Assembly (NCBI GenBank): GCA_026122225.1
Contig: JANEZZ010001412.1
Span: forward strand, 62,001-126,000
Length of the DNA: 64,000 bases
From: Heloderma charlesbogerti
Lineage: Eukaryota; Chordata; Lepidosauria; Squamata; Helodermatidae
Direction of reading: 5' to 3'
The position numbers and the translations under genes are program-made. The notes beneath the pieces were generated by a model. That model was given only the letters and a program-made list of their open reading frames with translations, was not told the DNA's origin and did no database searches. This document shows, one piece after another, positions 46,562 to 55,830 of the stretch (position 1 is the first letter of the stretch; every line of letters starts with the position of its first letter).

Positions 46562-47766
46562 ATCTAATTTTATTTATTTATTTCATTTCTATACTGCCCA
46601 AAAGCCGAAGCTCTCTGGGCAGTTCACAAAAATTAAAACCAAACGGCACACAATAAAACAATTTAAAATATATAGAACATTAAAACCACAATATGACAAT
46701 ACAACCACAATAAAACCTAGCAGCAGTGCAGGAGTTTAAAATACAGATTTAAAACAGCAAAGCTAAAAATCTAGAAAGCTAAAATGCTTGGGAAAATAAA
46801 AAGGTCTTCACCTGGTGCTGAAAGGAATACAATGTAGGTGCCAGGTGAACCTCACTAGGGAGCTCATTCCACTTCCACAGCCGGGGTGCCACAGCAGAAA
46901 AAGCCCTCCTCCTAGTAGCCACCCACCTCCTTTCCTTTGGCAGGGGCTCACAGAGAAGGACCGCTGAGGATGATCTTAAGGTCTGGGCAGGCACATATGG
47001 GAGGAGGCGTTCCTTCAGATAACCTGGCCCCAAGCCATTTAGGGCTCTGAATGTTAATGCCAGCACTTTGAATCGGGCCCGGAAATGGACTGGCAGCCAG
47101 TGCAGCTGAAAAAGTACTAGCGTAATATGAGCTCACTGGCCAGTCCCCATTAACTGCCCTATTTTGGACCAGCTGAAGTTTCCGAACCATTTTCAAAGGC
47201 GACCCCACGTATAATGCATTGCAGTAATCCAGATGAGAAGTTCTCAGAGCATGGATAACTGTAGCTAAGCTATCTCTGTCCAGATAAGGGCGAAGTTGGT
47301 ATGTCAGCCTAAGCTGATAAAAAGTGCTCTGTGCCACTGAGTCCACCTGTGCCTCAAGTGACAGTTCTGGGTCCAAGAGCACCCCCAAACTACGAATGTG
47401 ATCCTTTAGGGGGAGGGCAACCTCCTCCAGAACAGGTTGAATATCACCTAGCCGGGCAGATGAACCACCCAGTAACAGTACCTCTGTCTTGTCTGGATTG
47501 AGTTTCAATTTATTGGCCCTCATCCAGTCCATTACCGTGCCCAGGCACTGATTCAGAACAGCCACTGCCTCACCTGGGATTGATGAGAAAGAGAGGTAGA
47601 GCTGGGTGTCCTCCGCATATTGATGGCACCTCAGCCCACACCTCTGGATAGCCTCCCCCAGCGGTTTCATGTAGATGCTAAATAGCATGGGGGATAAAAC
47701 AGAGCCCTGTGAAACCCCATGGCACAATTGCCATGGCACAGAGCATGAAGGTGGGTTTGTGTGCAC
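46562..47766 (-). pseudogene. L2-like LINE ORF2 fragment with 3' tail
   Basis: The - strand frame 46948-47766 is open for 272 codons. It starts inside the RT palm: GVSQGSVLSPMLFSIYMKPL, then YAEDTQLYLSF, WMRANKLKLNPDKTEVLLLG, LGVLLDPELSLEAQV and HLDYCNALYVG. A second frame (46779-47066) completes the tail (GPGYLKERLLPY, AFSAVAPRLWKWNELP). The catalytic Tyr-Ala-Asp-Asp reads Tyr-Ala-Glu-Asp, so the active site is altered. The 5' end is missing. The tail toward 46562 holds the same UTR as at 49440, inverted. It lies in the ADGRA1 intron just upstream of the TM1 exon. Confidence 0.9.
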
Positions 47767-48207
47767 AGTCAGTTACAGTTAGCTTGAGATAAGTTTCTTA
47801 CTTGCACACAGGTTCAAGAAATTAATCAGAGGCCAAAGTCAACTGAAAGAGAGGACAATGACCCCTGGTGAAATTGCAGCCTCTTTGACTGATCTCTTTT
47901 CATCAGAATATAACTGATGATGTAAACAAGAATGTGGTTGCTATCTCTAGTATGTAATGCCTGGTGAAGTGCAGGATTCCCCTTCAAGCACATGGCTGCT
48001 AAGGTGAGGCAGGGAGTGTGGCTAAACCTTGAATTTGCTTTTGTAGATGAAGGTTGTCAACTGAGAACAATAACAGTTAATAAACAACCACTCTCGAAGT
48101 CCAAAGTAGCTCTGCTCTGGGTTGGAGCCAAGTGTTGCACTGAGGCTGGAGTCTCATTCACATGTCCCTTCAGAAGATTAATTTGTTTTGTTTTCCTTGC
48201 TTGGCAG

Positions 48208-48335
48208 GATCAGAAGACAGTGTGGCCCCTTTCCCAGTACCCTGGGGAGTTCCTGCACCCTGTGGTGTATGCATGTACCGCAGTCATGCTGTTGTGCCTG
48301 TTTGCTTCAATTATCACCTATATTGTGCATCACAG
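48208..48335 (+). CDS. ADGRA1: ADGRA1 exon: start of the 7TM domain with TM1
   Basis: 128 bp after TTGGCAG, entering in phase 0 and leaving in phase 2 before GTAAGA. It begins [15 protein letters not shown], then [19 protein letters not shown] and ITYIVHH, one clear hydrophobic TM1 helix of about 23 residues. The [20 protein letters not shown] block is what I recall as the N-terminus of mammalian ADGRA1, which distinguishes it from ADGRA2 and ADGRA3. It is joined in phase to the GPS exon 20.5 kb upstream and the TM2 exon 4 kb downstream. An in-frame open stretch with an ATG at 47992 precedes the exon without a stop (see findings). Confidence 0.95.
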
Positions 48336-48709
48336 GTAAGAAGAGATGTGGCACTTGTTAGCATTAACTGGAGTCAGCCCTTAATTTGTTTTCTTTTCTG
48401 CACAAAAAGTGCTCTAAGGTATTGTCCAATTTTGGATTTTGTGAGGCTTCAGGAAGAGATCTGGCATCCTGGGTTGGGTCATTCTGTGTGACCTCACCCT
48501 CCCTCCTTCCCATACATGTACCTTTTAGACAGAGCAGTAGGGAAAAACTGTGGGCTGCCTTATTTTGGTGCCCCCCCCCAAAAAAGCAGAGGATTTGACC
48601 AGATGGTTTCCCCCATCCCAGCTTCATTTGCTTGGTTAGATCCCTTGCAGTAGCATGTTTTGTCTGCAAGGCACTTTGTATGCCATTCAGCTTTTTTACA
48701 GCATAATGT

Positions 48710-48837
48710 AAGGGATGGGTAATGCATGGCCTCCAGAGGTTGTTGGGCTGCAATTCCCATCAGCCTAGCCAGCATAGCCAGGATGATGGGAGTTGCAGTC
48801 CAACAACATCTGGTGGGCCACAGGTTGTCCATCCCTG
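48710..48837. repeat. hAT-like foldback MITE
   Basis: AGGGATGGGTAATGCATGGCCTCCAGAGGTTGTTGGGC is mirrored by CCAACAACATCTGGTGGGCCACAGGTTGTCCATCCCTG. GATGGGAGTTGCAG pairs with CTGCAATTCCCATC near the centre. Confidence 0.8.
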
Positions 48838-49439
48838 GTGGAGTGGGTTGGTTTGCAACTGGTGGAAGGAGTGAGGGTAACCCCCCTTCTGTCTCTCTCA
48901 GACACACACATGCACAAAGGTCCAGAGAACAGGACAAGTGGCAGATGTCTTGGGATCTATCATGGCAAACGTCTCCATCGTTTGTGGGGAAATTTGCAGC
49001 GTACCCGAAATGGAGCTTGAATGCACTTGTGCTGCTCTTCACACCGTACAAGGATATCTGTGCTTCCTTCTCTGGGTCGGCAGTGTAGGCGGGGATGAAA
49101 AGTGATGGCATATAATCCTGCTCATTTGTTTTCATGAAAACATCCAAGGTAGAGATGGGATTGCTTCCCCCAACTCACATTGGATGGGCTTGGGTATGAG
49201 CTGTTCTCCAAAATCAGAAGTATTTTTGCTTATTTTCCCAGCAATCTGGCATTTGGAAAATAAGTATTCTCCTTCTCTCCACCAGCCCTTCCAGATCCCC
49301 CAAACAACCTCACCTGATTCCCCAAACACACTTCCCTTAAAGACGTAAGAGCTGTGGCTGGAGTAGCTGCCAGGAGCATGCCAGGAGTGGGAAAGAGGAA
49401 GGTCTCTACCTTTTCCCCTCACTCTCTGGTTCCAAGGCA

Positions 49440-49522
49440 TTTAATTTTTAATTTTTGTGAACCGCTCAGAGAGCTCTGGCTATTGGGCGGTATAGAAATG
49501 AAATAAATAAATACATAAAATT
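49440..49522 (+). mobile_element. L2-like LINE 3' UTR remnant
   Basis: TTTTTAATTTTTGTGAACCGCTCAGAGAGCTCTGGCTATTGGGCGG, then TATAGAAATGAAATAAATAAATA. Confidence 0.8.
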
Positions 49523-49962
49523 TAATTTCACTTACTGTCTTCTGTAAGAATTGAGTTTTCTTCTAGTGCACATGAGGAAAATATTATGGTGAGGTCCATT
49601 CTCTGTCTCTTGTACAGTATAGAGCAGGGGTGGGCTACATGCAGCCTGAAGACCACATGTGCCCCCCCGCTACTCCCCAGGGTGGCATCTGTAGTGGCTA
49701 TGGAGCACCAATGCACCTCTCCCATCATAATGACCGGCATTGTGCCATTTAATGTGATTCTTACAAGACATTTGCTCAGAAAGGCTCTTTTAGTGTACTG
49801 TATATACATAAACTATTGCATTATGTATCTGTTTTTGTCTACATTTGATTACTTAGGAGTTCCATCTTCTCACACACAATAGTATGTAGTATGCATTTTA
49901 AGTGTCAATCTATGTGTCAGTTTATTTAGCTACTTCTTTATTGGTTCTGCTTGGTACTTATG

Positions 49963-50484
49963 TGTCAGGGTGGACACTGAGCCCATAGAATCCCAGAGTA
50001 GTTCTGATTCTGAGGAAGAGGAGTCGCTCCTGGGAGAGGAGCGCGCTCATCTTTCCCAGGGCCAACAGCTGACAGAGATTCCTCCCACCGGCATTCCTAG
50101 CTTAGATAGCAGTCCTGGGAGTGACAGAGCGCGGGAAGCAGACTTGCTGGACGTGCGACGCCAACGCAGGGAGCGGTGCCAAATGGAGGGCGCGGAAAGG
50201 AGGCGTAGTGCCCAGTTGGCACACAAACAACAGTTGCGCCCAGAGGATCCAAGGGAAAAGGGGAGGGACTCTCCCTAGCCCATAAGTTCAGGGTCTGCCA
50301 GTGATTCTCCTTCAAACGGGGACCAACTGTTCCAACGTAGGGCATAGGTACTCTGCTGCTAGTTGCTAACAGTAGAGTTGTTAAGTTATAGAAGAGGAAT
50401 AAAGCTTTGAAAAGAATCCCTTTGTCTGTGTCTGAACTTGGCTACTGGATTAGACTGAAAGAGGCCTCCAAGGAGCCCTTGACA
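49963..50484 (+). mobile_element. Solo LTR of the Ty3/gypsy family seen at 2801-9251
   Basis: 522 bp with ends TGTCAGGGTGG and CCCTTGACA, flanked by a perfect 5-bp duplication TTATG at 49958-49962 and 50485-50489. It is the reverse complement of the LTRs at 2801, 8727 and 9797, for example CTCTCCCTAGCCCATAAG and GAAAAGAATCC. A polyadenylation signal AATAAA is at 50398-50403. The acidic frame is open for 102 codons (49970-50278). It lies in an ADGRA1 intron in gene orientation and formed by recombination between two LTRs. Confidence 0.93.
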
Positions 50485-50639
50485 TTATGCTACGATCTGT
50501 GAGATGCAGTAACACCTCTCCTTGTCAGCTTAGCAGCTGAGTTCCCTTGCCACTGGAATAACATGAGTAGTGGGCCTACGTGATTACTCCTGGCTTAGTC
50601 CAGAGAATGCTGTAGAGAGTCATCTTCCATTTCAGCTCT

Positions 50640-51583
50640 TAAGACCCATTTCACACATCACAACAATTCCTAGGTTGTTTAACCAAGGAATTATTGGTGA
50701 GTGGCAGCAAGCAAGCGCGCCCAGTTGTCCCTTCCACTTCCAATCAACAACCCAGCAATGCCCCACTCCTGGGTTGTTAGCTTGACGTCTGAACCCAGAA
50801 CTCTGGGTTGTTTAAGGGTTAAACAATTCAGAGTTAACCCATGGTTTGTTGTTGGCTTAACTCTGGGTTGTTAAATCTCTAAACAAATCAGAGTTCTGTG
50901 TTCAGACATCACGATAACTGAGGAATGGGGCATTCTTGGGTTATTAATTGGAAGTGGAAGAAATGAGCATGTGGGAGGCAGTGTGCTCCATCACTGCTAG
51001 GGATGGTGCAGGCGCCCAATTCCGTCTGGGAATCTGGCAGAACCATGCCTGCCTGCACCCCTGAGCCCCACTTTCTGAGCCCGTGCCCCCACTCACCCCC
51101 TGCCCATGCTCAGCAAATGGCCTGTACTCACCCTGGCGGCCTCGTCGAGCTTCACAGTTGCCATTTTTTGAAAAAATAAAATGGCAATCACAAAAATATG
51201 CATATTTGCATGTGTGCGAAAATGTGCATTTGCAAATGCGTGTATTTGCATATGCACAAAAATGTGAACTTTTGCAAATATGCGCATTTTCGCAAATACA
51301 CAAATATGCGCATTCACAAAAATATGCACATTTTGCGATCACCATTTTATTTTTTTAAAAATGGCGACCACAGAGCTTGATGAGGCTGCCAGGGTGAGTG
51401 CGGACTGCTCGCCGAGCATGGGAGGGGCTCGAGCACAGTCCAGGGACCAGTGAGCAGGGCCAGGGGCTGGGCGGGCACCCAAAGAACCCAGACAGGTTCA
51501 CACATCCCTAGACTGCTCCTCAGCCCTGACAATTCCTGGATTGTTTAACCACGGAATTGTTGTGACGTGCAAACCGGGTCTAA
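50640..51583. repeat. Foldback MITE with CACAACAATTCC ends, hosting a second nested element
   Basis: AGACCCATTTCACACATCACAACAATTCC at the left is mirrored by GGAATTGTTGTGACGTGCAAACCGGGTCT at the right. Interior blocks such as TTCTGGGTTGTT and AACAACCCAG recur in both orientations. The element at 50998-51510 interrupts it. Confidence 0.75.
50998..51510. mobile_element. Ac-like hAT MITE, third family, nested in a foldback
   Basis: The ends TAGGGATGG at 50998 and CATCCCTA ending at 51510 match the hAT termini seen at 1463 and 4654, though the interior differs. The flanks (TCACTGCT and AGACTGCT) share six of eight bases if the end A/T is counted outside. The core has inverted TTTTTGAAAAAATAAAATGGC/GCCATTTTTAAAAAAATAAAATGG-like arms around a series of ATTTGCATATGC-like palindromic units. 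Confidence 0.7.
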
Positions 51584-51840
51584 GCTGGCACTAAAGACGG
51601 CTTCAATAATAGATTGCTTAGGAAAAATCACTGTCCAGACTTCCTTGGAAGACAAGTGGATAGAAAAGCAACATATAAATATATTATTGACATCGTTGTT
51701 AATTAAGCTTAATGTAAAAACCACAATTGTTGTTCTGTTGGTAGTATATCTTTCTGAGGGCTTGTTTGCATAACAGCCTCTTAAAAGTTGCTTCAAGCTC
51801 TCTTTTGTTTACACATTCAAAGGGCTAATGAAATGCTAAA

Positions 51841-51844
<4 letters not shown>

Positions 51845-51887
<43 letters not shown>

Positions 51888-51901
51888 AAGAAAGAAAGAA
51901 A
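51845..51901. repeat. (AG)n(AAAG)n microsatellite
   Basis: About nineteen AG units pass into four AAAG units. Confidence 0.95.
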
Positions 51902-52302
51902 ATGCCTGGCAGCTCTTGGTTAAGCGAATGACTGCACTTGCATCTGAGTCATCTCAGGATAAGTGATCACATAGGTAATAGTGTAGCTATTAACAAGTAT
52001 TCAAAAGGCAGCAGTACGCAGAATTCAATGCAATAACACAGTGATTAGAGACAGTGACCCAAGAAAGAAGCTGATACCCAAACGCCCTGCAATTATGTAA
52101 TTCTTCATCCATGAAAACAGGGCTTCTTGATGCAGGATAATAATTTTGGCTCAAATGTTTCTGAAACAACCTCAAACACCTCTGATCACCTAAGGGAATA
52201 CTGAGTTTGAATCCATGGCTATATACTCATTTTATTGTTGGAATGTCTGTGATGCTTTTCACAATAGGTATATGACTTTGTTTTTATGTTAACTTTAAAC
52301 AG

Positions 52303-52426
52303 CACAATTCGAATCAGCAGAAAAGGCTGGCACATGCTTCTCAACTTCTGTTTCCATTCTGCTCTCACTTTTGCTGTTTTTGCTGGTGGAATAAATCGTA
52401 TAAAATATCCAATTATCTGTCAAGCG
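52303..52426 (+). CDS. ADGRA1: ADGRA1 exon: intracellular loop 1 and TM2
   Basis: 124 bp after AACAG. It supplies the last base of a Ser codon and ends in phase 0 before GTGAGTG. The translation is [17 protein letters not shown], then [15 protein letters not shown], then [13 protein letters not shown](R)KGxHxLLNFCFH is the loop 1/TM2 signature of group A adhesion GPCRs, and the ICQA end meets the next exon (expected to begin VGI) in the family. CQA includes the Cys at the top of TM3 side that normally forms the conserved disulfide with extracellular loop 2. No following exon was recognised before the window ends, so TM3-TM7 and the cytoplasmic tail lie beyond 64000. Confidence 0.95.
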
Positions 52427-53185
52427 GTGAGTGCATGAATTACAATTCGCATTTCTTTTATAATAGAACAAGAACTGTGTATTGCAGATATTGATTACCT
52501 TAATGTTCTTCATTTGGATGGATAAAAGAATCTCTGGTCAAAACTGTAAAACCACTGTTTGGAAAATGCAAAAATTGGACTTAGTACTAAAGGACCACAA
52601 TGCAGCCAGAAGATCTGGTCAGTTTCTTTAGGCATGGGAAACTCTTGAACAGCTCAATCCTAACCACATTTATGTGGAAATAGATTATACTGACTTCAGT
52701 GGAACTTAAGTAGATACACTTAGGATTGTATGTCCACTCCGTTAACTTCTTTCTGCATTGTTTTATTTTATTTTTATCTGCAATGCAAGATGCTTTAGGG
52801 ATATGTTGAGAGTTGTTTAGTATTGTAGTTCTCCTTGAGATCTGGTACTGAGAGTGCTTTTGTTGAGTATTTCTAAGCCTTTTAAATTATGTCATCATCA
52901 GCACTCAATGTGTGTTATTACTAAGTACACTTTGGGGCATCATGTTTTAAAAATAGGCTATGCCATGAATGAAATGAAATCGTGGAAGAGCTGGAGCTTT
53001 GCCGTTGGTTTTCACAGAGAATTTGGAATGAGACTACATTTTAGATCAGGTTTTGTTTTGTTTTTTAAGTAAGTTTGATTGCCTCTTCCTCCCTCCTTCT
53101 CTAAGCAGTTACACTGGGTTGAGTTGAGACCCTTTCAGTGGATCTGCTCTGAGTATGAATAAGTCAGGCTCCAATCTACTGCTTG
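52427..53185. other. ADGRA1 intron sequence, with a decayed foldback
   Basis: 52648-52728 (GCTCAATCCTAACCACATTTATG … AAGTAGATACACTTAGGATTGTA) resembles a decayed GCAATCCTA foldback. The rest shows nothing recognisable. Confidence 0.5.
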
Positions 53186-53231
53186 AGGCTGCAATTCTAA
53201 ACACCTTTACCAGGGAGTAAGTTCCATTATG
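53186..53231. repeat. Half-copy of GCAATCCTA foldback
   Basis: GAGGCTGCAATTCTAAACACCTTTACCAGGGAGTAAGTTCCA matches one arm of the family at 12588. The second arm is replaced by the following LINE. Confidence 0.5.
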
Positions 53232-53745
53232 TACAGAATGGTTTGTACAGTTCCAGTTGCTGAAACAATATTGTAGAGCTGGGAAAGGTGCAGGAAAGGA
53301 AGATCAAAATGATCAGGAGGTTGGAGCATCTTCCCTGTGAGGAAAGGCTAAGCACTGGGATAGACAGTTTTTTTCCTGTTTTTTTTTTTAAGGATGACCA
53401 AGGGAGGACATGTTAGAGATTTATAAAATCATGTGTAGTGTAGAGACATTTTTATCCCTATTCCAATGAAACTGGTGGGAAATAGATTCTGGACAGATAA
53501 AAGGAAGCACTTCTTCACTCAGTGCATAATTAATTTCTGGAATTCACTGCTACTAGATGTTATGATGGTCACTGGCTTAGACTTACCTTCTATGAATTTG
53601 TCTAATCCTCTTTTAAAGCCATCTATCAGTGGCTACTACTAGTCCTGCTTTCTAGAGGCATCTGGTTGCTAATTATGGGAAGCAGGAAGCTGAGCTAGCT
53701 GGACCTTTGGTCTGACCTGGCCAGGTTCTTTTCATATGCTTAGGA
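53232..53745 (+). mobile_element. CR1-like LINE 3' end, decayed
   Basis: It parallels 41680-42325: GGTGCAGGAAAGGAAGATCAAAATGATCAGG, GAGGACATGTTAGAGATTTATAAAATCATG, TTCTGGACAGATAAAAGGAAGCACTTC, then GCTAGCTGGACCTTTGGTCTGACC and the tail CTTTTCATATGCTTA. The coding frame is destroyed. Confidence 0.8.
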
Positions 53746-53824
53746 TGAGAAGAATTCTGTTGCAAATAAGGGCAGGACTATGAGCAATGAATGTGTGGGT
53801 CATCTCTTGTTCATTTCTTTAATT

Positions 53825-55830
53825 TGTATAGCGGCCTTCTCCAATTTAGTGCCCTTCTGCAACTTGGTGCCCTTGTCTAAGACATTTATAAAAATGTTGA
53901 ATAGCAGAGGGACAAGGACAGAGCATTGTGGCTCTCCATTCAAGACTTTCCTCCTGGTTGACTCAGACCCAATAATGAGCACTCGCTGGGTACATTTTCT
54001 CATTTTGTCGACAAGGATATCATGGGAGACTCTGTCAAATGCTTTCCAGAAATCAAGATATACTGGGCCAGTTCATACAATCAAACAGCCCACCGTGGCT
54101 TATTTATTTATTTAAGCCACGGTGGGCCATGGCCATTTTGACTATTCAAGCCACAGCTGTGGCTTGTTGTGTTGTCTGAACCCAGGACCATCTGAATCCA
54201 ACAGTAGACCATGGGTTATGGGAGGGTTGTTTAACCTTTGCATAACCCATGGTCCCCAGGTTCAGATGACATGACAAGCCGTGGCCATGGCTTCAATATT
54301 CAAAAACTGTCCACCATGTGCCACAGTTCACCAAACAAGCCAACAAGTCCATGGCATTCCAATGATTCACCAAACTAGTAACTCTATCAAAAAAGGAGAT
54401 ACGATTGGTCTGGCATTACTTATTCTTGATAAACCCATGCTGGCTCCTAGTAATCAATGCATTTTGTCTAGATGCTCACAAACCAGCTGCTGTTCTAGAA
54501 TTTTGCCTCATAGCCACATTAATCTGATTGATCTGTAGTTTCCTGGATCTGTTTTTTCCACTTTTCTGAAGATAGGGGCAATATTTATTTGTCTCCAGTC
54601 TTCCAGCACCTCATGCGTTCTCCAATAATTTTCAGAAATTAGAGGCAGGGGCTCTGAGATAATGTCCACAAGCTCCTTCAGCAACCTGGGGTATAATTCA
54701 TTTGAAGTAGCTAGGTATAACCATCTTCTTACGTACTCTGGGCTGCACATCCCTCCTTACATCGTACGTTCTTCCTTTCCCAGGTCAAACACAGTTCCCT
54801 TTGCAGAAGACCAAGGCAGAATAGGAACAGAGTAGTAGTACCACCTTTTCTCAGTCACCCATTAAGGCTTCCCCAAGCAGTGGATCTACCCCATCATCTT
54901 GTTCTGAACATAGCTAAATAAACCCTTTTTGTTGTTGTTCACATCCTTAAAAGCCTAATCTCATCCTGAGCCTTAGCCATCCTGACACCATCCTTACAGA
55001 TTTGGGCGACTCTGTTCTACTCATAATTAATTATATGTCTCTCCTTCCATCTTCCATATACATCTTTTTTAAGTCTCAACTTATGAGAGAGCTTCCTATG
55101 CAATCACACTGGCTTCCTTGGATGTCTGCCATTTTCCTTCTCATTGGAATAGTTTGTGATTGTGCCTTCAGTTTTTCACTTCACATGATCGCCCATCATT
55201 CCTGAAGTCTTCTCGCCACCCAACATTTCTCTTTGCTCTTTAAAATTGTCTTTCCTAAAATCCAAGGTATCTGCTTAGTTTTCATATCCCTTGCTTTCAC
55301 AAATTCTAAGACAACATACTCACTTTCCATCCTGGTTCCTGCCACTTTGACTTTATCAACTAGTTCTTTCCTGTTAGCCAGGATTAAGTCCTGGGTAGCA
55401 TATGTCTTTGTCCCTTCCTCCCCTTCTGAGAAGCAAGGCAAGGCAAAAATTTATTGGATGCTCCATTCTTAGCAGAGTTAGACTTCCAGTAGATTTCAGA
55501 ACACTTGAAATGTCCCATTACTACTATGGCTCATCTCTGTAAAAGTTTGTTACCTATTTCAGCAATGTGTCATCCATGTCTTCCAATTGACTAGGTGGCC
55601 TGTACTGCCACAATAGTATCATGTTTTGCTTCTCTCTCCTTCTGTCCTTACCTAGCTTTCAGCAGAGTTTCTGCTCTCAGATTCATGGATTTCTGTACAG
55701 GTATATACATTCTTTATATATAATTCTACTTGTCCCTCCTTTTCTGCTAGTTTTGTTCCTTTTGAGCAAACTATATTTTTCATGAACCTTCCAACTGCTC
55801 AAGAAACAAAGTTGTCAGAATGGTTGTAGT
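53825..55830 (-). mobile_element. CR1-group LINE ORF2 remnant, interrupted by a foldback
   Basis: On the - strand, in element order, it contains LANRKELVDKVKVAGTR (55380-55330), then LLKELVDIISEPLPLISENYWR and WRQINIAPIFRKVEKTDPGNYRSI (about 54700-54530). After an insertion comes a region with a VSHDILVDK-like motif and VLNGEPQCSVLVPLLFNIFINV (54003-53800 frame). These are RT fingers and palm motifs of CR1-type elements. Many stops and frame changes are present. The foldback at about 54066-54345 divides it. Confidence 0.82.
54066..54345. repeat. Foldback element inserted in the CR1 remnant
   Basis: AGCCCACCGTGGCTTATTTATTTATTTAAGCCACGGTGGGC is a near-perfect hairpin at 54087-54127. Further pairs are CCATGGGTTATGGGAGG…GCATAACCCATGG and GGCCATGGC…GCCGTGGCCATGGC. 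The CR1 sequence resumes at about 54346. Boundaries are approximate. Confidence 0.7.

Larger units (their letters stand above)
27737..48207 (+). other. ADGRA1 intron, about 20.5 kb, repeat-rich
   Basis: The donor is GTGAGTAT at 27737 and the acceptor CTTGGCAG ends at 48207. It separates the extracellular GAIN/GPS exon from the TM1 exon. Repeats inside it are listed separately. Stretches where I see nothing identifiable include 27740-31140, 31320-32300, 32690-33460, 33610-34755, 34875-36175, 37720-38990, 39275-39800, 40115-41005, 42330-43640 and 44150-46560. An open frame pair on the - strand (28546-29066) has no recognisable domain. Confidence 0.85.
48336..52302 (+). other. ADGRA1 intron, about 4.0 kb
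   Basis: The donor is GTAAGAAG and the acceptor TTTAAACAG. It contains a foldback, an L2-like tail, a solo LTR, a nested foldback and an (AG)n tract, all listed separately. Elsewhere (48345-48705, 48845-49435, 49525-49960, 51590-51840) I see nothing identifiable. Confidence 0.9.

Noticed and set aside
48560..49147. 195-codon - strand open frame
   Set aside because: It crosses a hAT-like foldback (48710-48837) and has no domain. It is most likely a chance open frame.
13548..51901. Tandem short repeats as a CRISPR array
   Set aside because: They are simple microsatellites without spacers, in a vertebrate genome.
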